A stretch of DNA of 64,000 nt from Chlorogloeopsis fritschii PCC 6912 (GCF_000317285.1 NZ_AJLN01000037.1:62001-126000), one strand, 5' to 3'; shown: positions 18,149-29,519, counted from the stretch's first letter. Notes: a model not told the origin generated them from the sequence alone. A program made the numbers and translations.

Positions 18149-19324
18149 CTATTTTTGATTAAATGGCAATTCCGAATTAATTGCCTCCATTTCTTGCTGT
18201 TCCAATTCATTCACCTCGCGAATGTAAGGATGCAAAATTTGTTGCAAACGCTGATTGTAAAAGCGGTGCAAACTGTAATTAGGCATAGCAGGAAACCCGC
18301 GACGTTTTTTGTGCCGCCCACCAGCACCGGGATCAAAAATCTGAATGCCGTTAGCGATCGCCCACTCTATTGGAGCATAATAACAAGCATTAAAATGCAA
18401 ACAATCTATTTCTTGAAAACTACCCCAATAGCGCCCATACATATGATCGCCTTTAAATAAACAAAAAGACATCCCCATCGGCTGGCGATGTTCTTGTTCG
18501 CTATAAGCAGCAAACAGTAACACACGATGGCAATAATGGGTGTGTAATTGCTCAAAAAAGCGCTTTGTTAAGTATTTGCTACCCCACCAGCCAAATTTAT
18601 CGCACGTATCAGCATAAAACTCGTACATTAATGCCAACAGTGATTTAGAAATTTCATCTCCAGTTAAGGGTTGTAATCGTAAACCAGCTTTTTCTACAGC
18701 CTTGCGTTCGCGCTTAATGTTACGGCGCTGATTGGCATTAAAAACTGCTAAATAATCATCAAAAGTGTTAAAGCCAAGATTTTGCCAAATGTAACTGTGG
18801 TGCAGCCAAGTAGTGAAACCTTGGCGTTCTAAAATTGGGCGCCATTGGGGATCGACAAAGAGGAAATGACAGCCACTTAAGCGGTGCTTTGAGCAAAAAG
18901 CATCAATTTCATGCACCATCATTGCCACAATTTCATCTTCATCTTCACCTGGAGCAATCAAAAATCGATAGCCTTCAACAGGAGTAAACGGCGTCATCCC
19001 TAGCATTTTTGGGTAGTAATGCACGCCGATGCGCTGTGCCAATTCAGCCCACTGGTGATCGAATACAAATTCACCCTGACTGTGTCCTTTGAGATATAGG
19101 GGAGCAGCAGCGATGAGCGTTCTATCTCGCCAGAGAGTCAAATGATTTGGTAACCAACCTGTTCTAGCTGTAGCGCTACCAGAGGTTTCTAAATTGTTCA
19201 GCCACTGCCATTCTAAAAATGGGGTTTGCAGTGGTAGTGCTAAAGCATCCCAAGCGTCTTGAGGCACTTCAGCAATTTTGTTAATCCAAGCAACTGAATA
19301 GCGAGGCTTTAGTTGTTCCACCAT
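18149..19324 (-). CDS. GNAT-fold protein of the DUF482/FemAB-like family (COG3146)
   Basis: A 391-residue protein with the typical opening WLPNHLTLWRDRTLIAAAPLYLKGHSQGEFVFDH (residues about 58-91), FNANQRRNIKRERKAV near 200, and the C-terminal FDPGAGGRHKKRRGFPAMPN. The family adopts a double GNAT fold like FemAB aminoacyltransferases, which transfer amino acids to peptidoglycan precursors, but its own reaction is unproven. Length is standard. Near the 5' end of the coding strand there are repeat sequences upstream (19440-19557). Confidence 0.8.
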   Translation of the reverse strand: MVEQLKPRYSVAWINKIAEVPQDAWDALALPLQTPFLEWQWLNNLETSGSATARTGWLPNHLTLWRDRTLIAAAPLYLKGHSQGEFVFDHQWAELAQRIGVHYYPKMLGMTPFTPVEGYRFLIAPGEDEDEIVAMMVHEIDAFCSKHRLSGCHFLFVDPQWRPILERQGFTTWLHHSYIWQNLGFNTFDDYLAVFNANQRRNIKRERKAVEKAGLRLQPLTGDEISKSLLALMYEFYADTCDKFGWWGSKYLTKRFFEQLHTHYCHRVLLFAAYSEQEHRQPMGMSFCLFKGDHMYGRYWGSFQEIDCLHFNACYYAPIEWAIANGIQIFDPGAGGRHKKRRGFPAMPNYSLHRFYNQRLQQILHPYIREVNELEQQEMEAINSELPFNQK

Positions 19325-19370
19325 TGTGGATTTCCGAAAGAAATTAGGAATAGCTTTACTTAAAGTAATC

Positions 19371-19524
19371 TAATCTGCTGCTAATTGCAGCTTATCCTGG
19401 GGATTGGGAACTGGGTACTGGGGAAAAGGGGATTGGGTAATTCAATTTTGGATTTTGGAGCAAAGCGATTTTGGATTGGAACTTAATCTAAAATCCAAAA
19501 TCTAAAATCTCTAGTCCCTAGTCC
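19371..19524. repeat. STRR and inverted-repeat block
   Basis: The interval holds runs of GGGGATTGGGTA type, an inverted repeat built from GATTTTGGATT and AATCCAAAATC (about 19450-19511), and a heptamer run CTAGTCC/CCCTAGT that continues to about 19557 into the 3' end of the next gene. It is non-coding and typical of cyanobacterial STRR clusters. Confidence 0.7.
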
Positions 19525-20127
19525 CTAGTCCCTAGCCCCTAGTCTCCAGTCCCTAGCATAATCCTGTAATTCTGGAAAGAACTCTAGAAAGTCATTTTGC
19601 AAGCTATTGTAGTGGGTTGTGAGTTCTTTCATCGCGTACTGCAAGTCGAAAGACTTATTAAACCGACTTAATAGTCTATTGGAGATTCTCTCTAAAGTTT
19701 TTTCCACACCAATCAAGCTGCGATAACCTGCCAACCAATCTTCGGCTGCCATACAAGCAATTAGTTTCCTAACTCCTGTGGGTATATCTCCTTGGTAAGC
19801 TTGAAACGATTCGTATATATGGCCTGTAAACTCCTCTAAAGGAACATTAGAATAAACAGACCAGTTTTTTGCTAGAAAGTGATCGTAAAAAATATCAATT
19901 AGTATGCCAGCAAATCGTCTATATTCTGAGCTAATTAGCTGTTTACTGCGGTGAACGATAACATGAGAATCTGTAAATACATCAATTGCTTGATGACATT
20001 TTATACCACGCTGTAGATAACAATTTAAATTCTGACGAGCCGATCCCTTCACCAAGTCGGCAAGTAGATTACCCAACCGAATTTCATCATTGCATTCAGA
20101 CAAGAACAAGTGAGCGAGCCAATTCAT
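19525..20127 (-). CDS. acpH: Acyl carrier protein phosphodiesterase (AcpH, DUF479)
   Basis: A 200-residue protein starting MNWLAHLFLSECNDEIRLGN, the standard start of AcpH. Metal-binding motifs are visible: GIKCHQAIDVFTDSHVIVHR and AGILIDIFYDHFLAKNW. AcpH removes the phosphopantetheine arm from holo-ACP. The ATG at 20127 is 7 bases after the stop of the reductase gene, so the two are co-transcribed; an upstream in-frame start would overlap that gene. The C-terminal codons run into an STRR. A role for AcpH in resetting the ACPs of the distant PKS cluster is possible but unsupported. Confidence 0.85.
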   Translation of the reverse strand: MNWLAHLFLSECNDEIRLGNLLADLVKGSARQNLNCYLQRGIKCHQAIDVFTDSHVIVHRSKQLISSEYRRFAGILIDIFYDHFLAKNWSVYSNVPLEEFTGHIYESFQAYQGDIPTGVRKLIACMAAEDWLAGYRSLIGVEKTLERISNRLLSRFNKSFDLQYAMKELTTHYNSLQNDFLEFFPELQDYARDWRLGARD

Positions 20128-20134
20128 AGGTAAT

Positions 20135-20815
20135 TCATCGCCTAATGCGATAATTGAGAAAAACTTCCTGCTCAAAGGTGCGAACTTCCATTAGTTGTAA
20201 TTGAGGAGCTACTTGCGATAAAAATCCTCTGCCTTCCACTGGTGTAGGCGCACTAGCACCACCTAAAATTAAAGGACAGACAGTTAGCCACAATTCATCG
20301 ATTAATTCTAATTCCAGCATTGAGGCGATTAATTCACCTCCTCCTAATACCGCTAATTTTGCTATATCCAGAGTTAATAGATGTTGTAGAGCAACTGCAA
20401 TGTCGATTTTTTCAGTTGCTGTTTCCAATCCCAAAATCCGCTCGAATTCGGGGCGATTTTGCCAAAACAGTGCTCCTGTTTTTGTAGTTATTAACCAACG
20501 GCTGACAGGCTGTTGAAAAAAGCGAAGTTCCGGATTGAGATGAGCAGTATGTGTAATTACTATGTGGATTGGCTGCGAGGGTTTACCCGCTTGTATTCTT
20601 TGTTGCAGAAGCTGTGGATTTGATACGGTTAATGTAGTACCATAAGCGCGGAGAGTATTAGCACCAAATAAAACGGCATCAGAAGCAGCTATCTGTTTTT
20701 CCAGATGTGCTTTATCGGTTTTTGACCCGAATCGAGCAGGCGATCGCCTAAAATCTGCTATTTTGCCATCTGCACTCATGGCTAAAACTACTGTAGTATG
20801 AGGTCTATGCTGCAC
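20135..20815 (-). CDS. RibD C-terminal-type pyrimidine reductase
   Basis: A 226-residue stand-alone reductase domain. AMSADGKIADF at the N-terminus, ASDAVLFGANTLRAYG, and LAVLGGGELIASMLELELIDEL with ICPLILGG-like TVCPLILGGAS near the C-terminus are characteristic of the RibD_C/DHFR-like fold. Family members use NADPH to reduce the ribosylamino-pyrimidine intermediate of riboflavin synthesis. No deaminase domain is attached, so it may be the reductase half or a paralogue. First gene of a pair with acpH. Confidence 0.82.
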   Translation of the reverse strand: MQHRPHTTVVLAMSADGKIADFRRSPARFGSKTDKAHLEKQIAASDAVLFGANTLRAYGTTLTVSNPQLLQQRIQAGKPSQPIHIVITHTAHLNPELRFFQQPVSRWLITTKTGALFWQNRPEFERILGLETATEKIDIAVALQHLLTLDIAKLAVLGGGELIASMLELELIDELWLTVCPLILGGASAPTPVEGRGFLSQVAPQLQLMEVRTFEQEVFLNYRIRR

Positions 20816-20968
20816 CCTTGCTCTCTTTGTTTGTAGACTGTACGTCTTTTTACTATTAAGCTATTTTATGTTTAAAAATTACTCTTAGTAATTTTGATTG
20901 CTTAACTTAGATTAGCTAGTCTAATCGCATCTCGTTGCTGTTGTGGATTGCGCCAAGTGAGAGTGCCG

Positions 20969-23014
20969 ATGGCTATGCACCGTCAATCATCCTTTCGCCG
21001 AATTTTAGTATCTAAAATTTTGCTGCTGTCTGTTCCAGTTTTACTGATTGGGGAGATAGTGGCTTACCAAAAGGCACGCTATGGTTTGTTGGAAACTGCC
21101 CGTCAAAACTTAACAGAGAGCGCCATCCTCAAGGGGGAAAAGATTGTTGATGCGATCGCAGCCTTAAAGGTTAATTTGCTCAGTATTAGTCAAACACAGG
21201 TAATCCAGTCAGGAACGCCTGCACAAATGCAAAAATTTCTGACTCAGTTAGCGCGACAAAATTCTCGGCAAATTGAGTGCATACAACTAACAAATCCGCA
21301 AAGCAATGAGGTTATAGCTACGACTTGTGGCGATGAAGCAATCAGTGAAGGGAAATCTTCTTTATTTACTGATGGATTTGCCGTAGAGCCTATATTGCCA
21401 AAAACTCCAGGTATACCGACAAGAACAGATGGGCAAAATAAACTGAAATTATTATTATCAGCACCTGTCTACGATAATGATGGCCAATGGCGTTACACCC
21501 TAATTTTTAAATCAGTATTATTTAACGAGCAAATTCACAATCAACCTGGTTTATTGACAGGTTCGACGGTAGTTATTGATGAAGATGGCAGAATATTAGC
21601 GCATCCAAATGCAAATCATATTGGGACAAGTATTACACAACATCTGGATGATGCGCGACTAAAAGATATAGTCAAAAATGCGATCGCAGGTAAACAAAAT
21701 TTTTTACATTTGTTTTTTAAAAAAGACGGGAAAGAATTACTTGCTGGCTATACCGCTATAGATAGCCCAGTCCTCAAAGGAGGGCAGCAAAAATGGGTAA
21801 TTTTGGCTATGGCTAGCCTCAATGATGCTTTGTATGGGCTAGGACAAATCAAATTTATTCTTTTCACGTTGACAATTGGCTTATTTAGTGCAAGCTTATT
21901 GGCATCGTTATATTTAGCCCGTTGCCTGGCGCTTCCTGTTGAAGAACTACGAGACTATGCTTTAAATCTTCACTGTCACCACACTGTCGCGCCAGTACCA
22001 GGCAACTTCAAAATTAGAGAGTTTAATCAACTCGGACAAGCACTAGAACAAATGGTAGAACGGCTCAAAGCTTGGGCAGAAGAAGTCGAAATATCTTGGC
22101 AAGAAGCTAAAACCGCTAACAAAAGTAAAAGCCAATTTTTAGCAACAACTTCTCATGAGTTGAGAAATCCATTAAATATTATTATTAACTGTATTCGCCT
22201 AGTCCGTGATGATATGTGTGATAGCCGTGAAGAGGAAATGGAGTTTCTCAAGCGTGCTGATGAAACAGCAATTCACCTGCTAGGGATAATTAACGATCTA
22301 CTCGATATTTCTAAGATAGAAGCAGGTAAACTTTCAGTTAGCCTAGAACCAATAGACCTCCAACAAATACTAAAAGAGGTCATTAATCTACAATCAGTAA
22401 ATATTCAACAAAAGGGCTTGCAGTTAAATATCCCTCAGCAGATGAGCGAACCTATTTTGGTGAATGCCGATCCAGCCAAGCTCAAGCAAGTATTGATTAA
22501 TATTATCGGCAATGCCACTAAGTTTACTGAAGATGGAAGCATCACGATTACAACAGAAATTCAACAAATTGATAGCAAATGTCAAGTGATTGTCGCCGTC
22601 AAAGATACAGGTATAGGCATAGATCCTCCCCAACAACAAAAACTGTTTCGCCCCTTTGTGATGGTTGATGACGTTACGACACGCAGGTTTGGTGGTACTG
22701 GATTAGGATTAGCAATTTCGCGAAACTTAATAGAACTGATGGGAGGTAGCATTACTCTTGAAAGTGCAGGTCTTAATCAAGGCACTGTGGTAAAAATTAT
22801 CTTACCTTTGATAGATGTATCATTGTCAATTTTGTCTCCTGAGAAAGAGCAATTAGGAAAGGTGGAAACTCCTGTGGAGTTAGATACTGTCGAGAATAAT
22901 AAACATTTACCCAAACACGAGAATAAGAAAGAGGAAACATTTGATTCTTTTACTCAGAACTCGTTAATAAATAATGATTTTTGTCCAGAAAAACAGGTTT
23001 GCCATCCTGGTTGA
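20969..23014 (+). CDS. Membrane sensor histidine kinase (dCache-HAMP-HisKA-HATPase)
   Basis: About 681 residues. A first membrane helix (about 12-32), an extracytoplasmic Cache-type sensor (about 35-290), a second helix (about 295-320), a HAMP linker, then HisKA with TTSHELRNPLNIII (phospho-His near 395) and a HATPase domain with NIIGNATKFT, DTGIGI and GTGLGLAIS. There is no receiver domain. ATG at 20969 or 20975 is preferred over the TTG at 20948. The 3' end overlaps the convergent oxidoreductase gene by 65 bases, and its last 60 residues look unstructured. The ligand is unknown. Confidence 0.9.
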   Translation: MAMHRQSSFRRILVSKILLLSVPVLLIGEIVAYQKARYGLLETARQNLTESAILKGEKIVDAIAALKVNLLSISQTQVIQSGTPAQMQKFLTQLARQNSRQIECIQLTNPQSNEVIATTCGDEAISEGKSSLFTDGFAVEPILPKTPGIPTRTDGQNKLKLLLSAPVYDNDGQWRYTLIFKSVLFNEQIHNQPGLLTGSTVVIDEDGRILAHPNANHIGTSITQHLDDARLKDIVKNAIAGKQNFLHLFFKKDGKELLAGYTAIDSPVLKGGQQKWVILAMASLNDALYGLGQIKFILFTLTIGLFSASLLASLYLARCLALPVEELRDYALNLHCHHTVAPVPGNFKIREFNQLGQALEQMVERLKAWAEEVEISWQEAKTANKSKSQFLATTSHELRNPLNIIINCIRLVRDDMCDSREEEMEFLKRADETAIHLLGIINDLLDISKIEAGKLSVSLEPIDLQQILKEVINLQSVNIQQKGLQLNIPQQMSEPILVNADPAKLKQVLINIIGNATKFTEDGSITITTEIQQIDSKCQVIVAVKDTGIGIDPPQQQKLFRPFVMVDDVTTRRFGGTGLGLAISRNLIELMGGSITLESAGLNQGTVVKIILPLIDVSLSILSPEKEQLGKVETPVELDTVENNKHLPKHENKKEETFDSFTQNSLINNDFCPEKQVCHPG

Positions 23015-24044
23015 GAGATTCTGTTAAAGCAGCGAGAATTTGCACGAGTTCTGTAGCTACCCATCCAGATGATACTGCACAAGGAGTTTGGTTGCAGATG
23101 CAGTTAATAAAGCGATCGCAAACTCGTTTTAAAGGTTCGCTTGTTTCTGTGTGCAGCACTTGTTGGTTTTGATTTGTAGGAATAAATTGGTTTTTCCACA
23201 CCTCAAACTCACCATGCAGCAAAGTTAAAGGTGAGGCAGTTGCCATCTCATCAAAAACCAAACTACCACGACTACCCACTACTGCTAAACGTCTCTGTTT
23301 ATCAGGATTGAGCCAGCATAGGTGGATAGAGGCTTGAAATCCATTTGAGTAAGTTAGGGTTGCCCAGATTAAGTCAGAAAGAGGGGGAGACACCTCGGAA
23401 GACGCGGAGAAATTATCAAAACTATTCCCCGTGTCCTCTTGTTGCAGCCACATCCTACCCGTTGCCTGCACCCTTACAGGCGGTTGTCCTAGCCAAGAGT
23501 TGAAAATGGCAATATCGTGAATGGCTAAATCCCAAAGTGCATCGACATCTTGACGAACAGGCCCCAAATGAGTGCGGCAGGCGTAGCCGTAGCGCAAATC
23601 ACCCAATTCTCCTCCGTGAACTACAGCTTGCCCTCGTTCAACTGCTGGATGAAATAAGTAAGTATGATCGACCATGAGTTGACGTTGCTGTTTTTCTGCT
23701 AATTGACAGAGTTGCCAGCATTCTCCGGGATCGAGAGTTAAAGGCTTTTCGGCTAAAACGTGGTATCCCCAATTTAAGGCATCAATAATTAGAGAATAAT
23801 GGGTACTGGCAGGAGTAGCAATTACTACTGCCTCTAAACCTGTTACTTGCTTTATTGTGTGCCATTCTGTTGTCAGTAGTACAGTATCATCCAACTTATA
23901 CTGACTTTTTACTGCTGCCAAACGCTCTGGGTTCGGATCTACTACTGCCGCTACTTTGACTTGTGGATGTTCTAAAAAATTTCGCAGCAAATGTACGCCC
24001 CATCGTCCAATACCGACGACGGCGATTTTAATTTTATTAATCAT
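22950..24044 (-). CDS. Gfo/Idh/MocA family NAD(P)-dependent oxidoreductase
   Basis: A 364-residue protein with an N-terminal Rossmann fold (VVGIGRWGVHLLRNF, residues about 9-23), VVDPNPERLAAVKSQY, ATPASTHYSLI and the family motif AEKPLTL (Glu-Lys-Pro near 98). The C-terminal substrate domain includes DLAIHDIAIFNSWLG. Members oxidise or reduce sugars and related polyols, often in cell-wall or glycoconjugate synthesis. Its stop lies inside the 3' end of the sensor kinase gene on the opposite strand. Substrate unknown. Confidence 0.88.
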   Translation of the reverse strand: MINKIKIAVVGIGRWGVHLLRNFLEHPQVKVAAVVDPNPERLAAVKSQYKLDDTVLLTTEWHTIKQVTGLEAVVIATPASTHYSLIIDALNWGYHVLAEKPLTLDPGECWQLCQLAEKQQRQLMVDHTYLFHPAVERGQAVVHGGELGDLRYGYACRTHLGPVRQDVDALWDLAIHDIAIFNSWLGQPPVRVQATGRMWLQQEDTGNSFDNFSASSEVSPPLSDLIWATLTYSNGFQASIHLCWLNPDKQRRLAVVGSRGSLVFDEMATASPLTLLHGEFEVWKNQFIPTNQNQQVLHTETSEPLKRVCDRFINCICNQTPCAVSSGWVATELVQILAALTESLNQDGKPVFLDKNHYLLTSSE

Positions 24045-24136
24045 TTGTTATTAGTTATTGGTCATCAGTCATTTGTTAATGGCTAATGAATAAGTTCTCA
24101 TAACTGAATTATCAGCTTATTTATTACCTTTAGAGT

Positions 24137-24856
24137 TCAGTGTTTCTCCTGAGTATCAATAGTTGAGAACGCAACTTTTGCTGCTGCTTGTTCGGCAGCC
24201 TTGATAGAGCGTCCCTTGCCTTCGCCAAGCTTTTGTCCGTGCAACCACACTTGAGCAATGAAACGGTCTTGATTTGTTTGTGGTTGACTGATTTCTACAA
24301 CCCGATATTCAGGTAAAACTTTAAAATTGGCTTGAGTCCATTCTTGCAAAGCAGCTTTGTAATTAAGTCTGGCTGGATCGAGGCGAATTTCTGCTGCTAA
24401 TTCCTTAAAGTGAGAATCTAACCAAGGACGGATCAAATCCAAATTGTTAGTACTGAGGTAAAGCGCTCCCAGAACTGCTTCAAAGGCATCTGCTAGCCGC
24501 GATTGTTGCCCTACCTTATCAGCAGTAGCACTACCAGCGACAAGTAAGTATAATTCCAATCCATAGGAGCGAGCCAGTTGGGCAAGAATGCGATCGCTCA
24601 CCAATACTGAACGAATTGCCGCATAATCTCCAACCGGGCAATCAGGGTAATTCTCCCATAACACAATTGCCGCCACCAAGCGCACCACTGCATCTCCAAC
24701 AAACTCAAGATGTTCGTAATTTGCTGAGTCGGAGACAGTGGGATGAGTCAGCGCCAAGTCTAATAGTTGCCATTTAATCGGTGCTTGTGCTGAGAAACCA
24801 AATTTTTTGACTAAATTTTCGAGTTGTCTTTGACGGCGGGGATAAGCTAGGGTCAT
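24137..24856 (-). CDS. rnc: Ribonuclease III
   Basis: A 239-residue protein with the RNase III signature YEHLEFVGDAVVRLVAA (near residue 43), the acidic patch ADAFEAVLGALYL carrying the second Asp and Glu metal ligands (near 123), and a C-terminal double-stranded RNA-binding domain (about 160-235, ending EGKGRSIKAAEQAAAKVAF). It cleaves structured rRNA and sRNA-mRNA duplexes. It lies next to rnpB but is separated by about 330 bases. Confidence 0.93.
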   Translation of the reverse strand: MTLAYPRRQRQLENLVKKFGFSAQAPIKWQLLDLALTHPTVSDSANYEHLEFVGDAVVRLVAAIVLWENYPDCPVGDYAAIRSVLVSDRILAQLARSYGLELYLLVAGSATADKVGQQSRLADAFEAVLGALYLSTNNLDLIRPWLDSHFKELAAEIRLDPARLNYKAALQEWTQANFKVLPEYRVVEISQPQTNQDRFIAQVWLHGQKLGEGKGRSIKAAEQAAAKVAFSTIDTQEKH

Positions 24857-25189
24857 CGGTCATTAGTCATTAGTCATTAGCCAACCGTCAACAGTCAAAA
24901 TTTGAACTCTGATTTTTGACTCTTAACTTTGGACTAATAAGGAGAGGATTTAAACAGCAGACAGTCTACTTTAGAAAACCTTATTTTGATAGGGTTTTCA
25001 AGCTTTATACTTTACGATCATACAAACTATGTACAAAAATGCCTGATTTTAGCTCAAAATTTATAATACAAGCAATATTTGTAGTACAAAAAATGTACAA
25101 AGCTTATTTCTAATCTTACTTAACCTCAACTTTATCCTGATAAAGATGATAGGAAAAGTTGTCAGTTAATCACCTAGTTCCATTATTTT
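24857..25189. repeat. Intergenic region with GTCATTA repeats
   Basis: Bases 24853-24880 carry a short GTCATTA direct repeat. The remainder is AT-rich, with no gene or RNA recognised before the 3' end of rnpB. The stretch TTGTACAAA/TACAAA recurs near 25030-25100. Confidence 0.45.
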
Positions 25190-25630
25190 AGGAGAGAGTT
25201 GGACATAAGCCGGGTTCTGTTCTCTTTATTCAAGAGGGCGGTAATCTATCTGGGACGCTTGTTACCAAACGCCTCTAGCGGCTCTGTTTGTACGGAACTG
25301 GTAAAAAGACCAACCGTAGTTCCTATAGACCTTGCTCCCAACCGGGGTTTACCGAGCCAGCGCCTCTCGACGCTGCTGGTGCGCTCTTACCGCACCTTTG
25401 CACCCTTACCTTTTTCAGTTATCAGGTATCAGTTATCAGTTATCAGGTATTTCCTGTTCACTGTTTACTGATAACTGTTCACTGATTTTGGCGGTATCTT
25501 TCTGTGGCACTATCCTCGCGATCGCTCGCACTGGGCGTTACCCAGCAAGTTTGGTCTTTCGGGAGCCCGGACTTTCCTCAAACCAGCCATAATTGGACTG
25601 ATCTGTAACCGCCTGCGCCAACTCTCTCCT
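25190..25630 (-). ncRNA. rnpB: RNase P RNA (rnpB), type A, with STRR insertion
   Basis: Read on the minus strand it begins AGGAGAGAGTTGGCGCAGG (5' end near 25630), continues with the universally conserved GAGGAAAGTCCGGGCTCC (near 25565-25582), and ends ACCCGGCTTATGTCCAACTC plus the closing helix sequence. The two ends pair (GAGAGTTGG with CCAACTCTC). This is the catalytic RNA that matures tRNA 5' ends. The length, about 441 nt, includes a repeat insertion at 25413-25486. A possible promoter, TACACT (complement of 25638-25643), lies 7 bases upstream. Protein frames across this region are not real genes. Confidence 0.95.
25413..25486. repeat. STRR insertion inside rnpB
   Basis: Plus-strand words TCAGTTATCAGGTATCAG, TCAGTTATCAG and, further on, TGTTCACTG / ACTGATAACTG repeat and can fold on themselves. 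They fall in a peripheral helix of the RNase P RNA. STRR copies in rnpB are known from heterocystous cyanobacteria. Confidence 0.8.
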
Positions 25631-25675
25631 AGTATCTAGTGTAGTCTTGGATGGTACTGCAAACTCAAGTAGAAA

Positions 25676-26389
25676 TTACCGTCTTTTGTTCCAAGGTAGG
25701 GCATACCACCAAGGTAGTTTTTTGATAGTGAAGGGACAGTTAACAATGCACATGGGAGGTTTGTCTTCACCTGGAGCTATGCCTACGCGCAGTTCAGATA
25801 TCCTGAGTACTAGTTGTAATGAAAATTCCAAAGCTTTTTTCCCGTCCATAAATTGTTTGAACAAAATCTTTTGGGCTTTGACGGGACTTTTTCCCAGGGC
25901 GCTGACATTAATCAAAGGGGTGTTGACTTTGTAGGTTCCTGTGGCTGGATCGCGTTGGAAGACATCTTCTGCTGCCACTGCCACCGAAAGTGTTTTTGCT
26001 GGGGCAATCAGGCTAGGACTTTGGGGAACAGCTAAATCGCGAGTTAAGTCTGGCGATTTACGAATGACTCGTCGTGATTGCTTACTATAATCAACTACTA
26101 ATGAGCAATTGTCCCAGTCAACGTATACGGCTAAATCTTTTGATTTATTCTCAATGCTTACAGACAATTCCTTCAACTCATCCATATCATATGAAGGACT
26201 GAGTTTAAAAGAAATCCCAATATCGTCTTGGAGATTTTTTTCTTTTAGTTGTTCATCGACGGCTGCTTTATTAAAGGCATATTTGATTTTATCGTCGATA
26301 GAATCAATCATCCTATTAAAAGTGTAAGTGACGCCAATAATATACAGCGTCAAAAAAATCAAATTACTACCATCCTCTCTAGCCATCAT
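25676..26389 (-). CDS. Conserved hypothetical protein with N-terminal membrane helix
   Basis: A 237-residue protein with one hydrophobic segment near the N-terminus (about 9-25, LIFLTLYIIGVTYTF), a short coiled-coil-like charged region, and a soluble domain rich in beta-strand pattern (VYVDWDNCSLVVDYS). I recognise no family. It ends in basic, aromatic residues (KKLPWWYALPWNKRR). It lies 36 bases downstream of corA on the same strand and may be co-transcribed with it. Confidence 0.6.
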   Translation of the reverse strand: MMAREDGSNLIFLTLYIIGVTYTFNRMIDSIDDKIKYAFNKAAVDEQLKEKNLQDDIGISFKLSPSYDMDELKELSVSIENKSKDLAVYVDWDNCSLVVDYSKQSRRVIRKSPDLTRDLAVPQSPSLIAPAKTLSVAVAAEDVFQRDPATGTYKVNTPLINVSALGKSPVKAQKILFKQFMDGKKALEFSLQLVLRISELRVGIAPGEDKPPMCIVNCPFTIKKLPWWYALPWNKRR

Positions 26390-26425
26390 CTATATAAGCT
26401 CCCTGTAATTATTATGTATAATTTT

Positions 26426-27571
26426 CTAATCATCAAGACTTGAAGTGTTTCCCAACCAGCCTCTTCGCCAGAAAAAGAAGAGTAAACCGCCAGCAATTAC
26501 TGCCATTAGTGCTAAACACATTGGATAACCCCAATACCAATTCAACTCTGGCATATTGTATGGTGATTTTTCGGTATTAAAGTTCATTCCATAAATACCA
26601 GCAATAAAAGTCAAAGGAATAAAAATAGATGAAATCACTGTTAGTAATTTCATAATTTCATTCATTCTGTTACTTACTGCCGACAGATATACATCCATCA
26701 AACCAGATGCAAGTTCTCGATAGGTTTCGACCATATCCATGACTTGTACTGCATGGTCGTAACAATCACGCAAATATATTCGCACCTCATCACTAATTAA
26801 TTCATTACCGTCTTGAATCAAAGAATGAATTGCATTTCGTTGAGGCCAAATAGCGCGACGTAATTGCAGTAATTCGCGCCGAACTTGATATATTTTTAGG
26901 AGAGTTCTATGAGTGGGCCGAACTATTACTTCTTCCTCTAAATCTTCGATATGTTCTCCATAATCTTCCAGAACTGGAAAATAACCATCAATAATTGCAT
27001 CTAAGAGAGTGTAGGCTAAATAATCAGCTCCTTGTTTGCGGATTATACCCTTATTTTTAAAAATGCGCGCTCGCACTGGTTCAAAACAATCTCGTTCTGG
27101 CTCTTCTTGAACTGTCAGCAAATAATGTTTTCCCAACACTAAACTTACTTGCTCACTATAAAAGCCATTGCTTTTTGCCTTTGGCAATACCATCCGCGCA
27201 ATAATGACTAATTGATCTTCATAATCCTCTACTTTGGGGCGTTCTGGTACATTGACTATGTCTTCTAACACCAAAGGATGTAAATCAAAAACTGTTCTTA
27301 GTCTCTGCAAAATATCTTCACTACCCAACCCGGATACATCTACCCAAGATACTGATTCTGTATCTAAATAAACAGCACACTCTTCTGGGGTTGCTAATTG
27401 CTTGTGGATGGCATTGGTTTGATCGTAATCAATCAACTTAATTACCGACGGTGATGCATCTGCATCAATGATAATGGTTCCTGGTAGAGTACCAGGTTCA
27501 TGATAGAAGTCTTCCGTATCTGAATCTTGTTTAGTGACTTTAGAAGAAAAGCGGCGAATTTTTTTGAACAT
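26426..27571 (-). CDS. corA: CorA family magnesium/cobalt transporter
   Basis: A 381-residue protein. The N-terminal cytoplasmic domain (about 1-310) includes WVDVSGLG and HPLVLEDI; two C-terminal membrane helices follow, the first ending in the signature YGMNF (near residue 332), which forms the selectivity loop, and the second ending with FFWRRGWL. It forms a pentameric channel for Mg2+. Length and signature are normal for the family. Confidence 0.93.
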   Translation of the reverse strand: MFKKIRRFSSKVTKQDSDTEDFYHEPGTLPGTIIIDADASPSVIKLIDYDQTNAIHKQLATPEECAVYLDTESVSWVDVSGLGSEDILQRLRTVFDLHPLVLEDIVNVPERPKVEDYEDQLVIIARMVLPKAKSNGFYSEQVSLVLGKHYLLTVQEEPERDCFEPVRARIFKNKGIIRKQGADYLAYTLLDAIIDGYFPVLEDYGEHIEDLEEEVIVRPTHRTLLKIYQVRRELLQLRRAIWPQRNAIHSLIQDGNELISDEVRIYLRDCYDHAVQVMDMVETYRELASGLMDVYLSAVSNRMNEIMKLLTVISSIFIPLTFIAGIYGMNFNTEKSPYNMPELNWYWGYPMCLALMAVIAGGLLFFFWRRGWLGNTSSLDD

Positions 27572-27729
27572 ACATTTTTTAGGGGACAGGGGACAGGGGA
27601 TAGGGAACAGGAAGACAATGGTGTAATTAATTCTGTCTGGGTACTTACCTAAGTTTGTAAGCGAGGGATGTCAACTAAGTTCGATATTCACAAATAACTC
27701 TGTTCTACCGTAAATAGCGAAATATTATA

Positions 27730-27763
27730 AAAAAACAGTTTGTCTTAAAATCAGACAAACTGC
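27730..27763 (-). terminator. Rho-independent terminator of groEL
   Basis: On the minus strand CAGTTTGTCT and AGACAAACTG form a perfect 10-bp stem (27754-27763 with 27737-27746) with a 7-base loop, followed by a run of T residues. It lies about 35 bases past the groEL stop. Confidence 0.9.
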
Positions 27764-27796
27764 TGTAGGCAATATATTTTTATACAAAAGTTAGGG

Positions 27797-29519
<1,723 letters not shown>

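Noticed and set aside
25199-25592. Plus-strand open frames of 65-90 codons
   Set aside because: They are antisense to the RNase P RNA, whose conserved segments explain the sequence.
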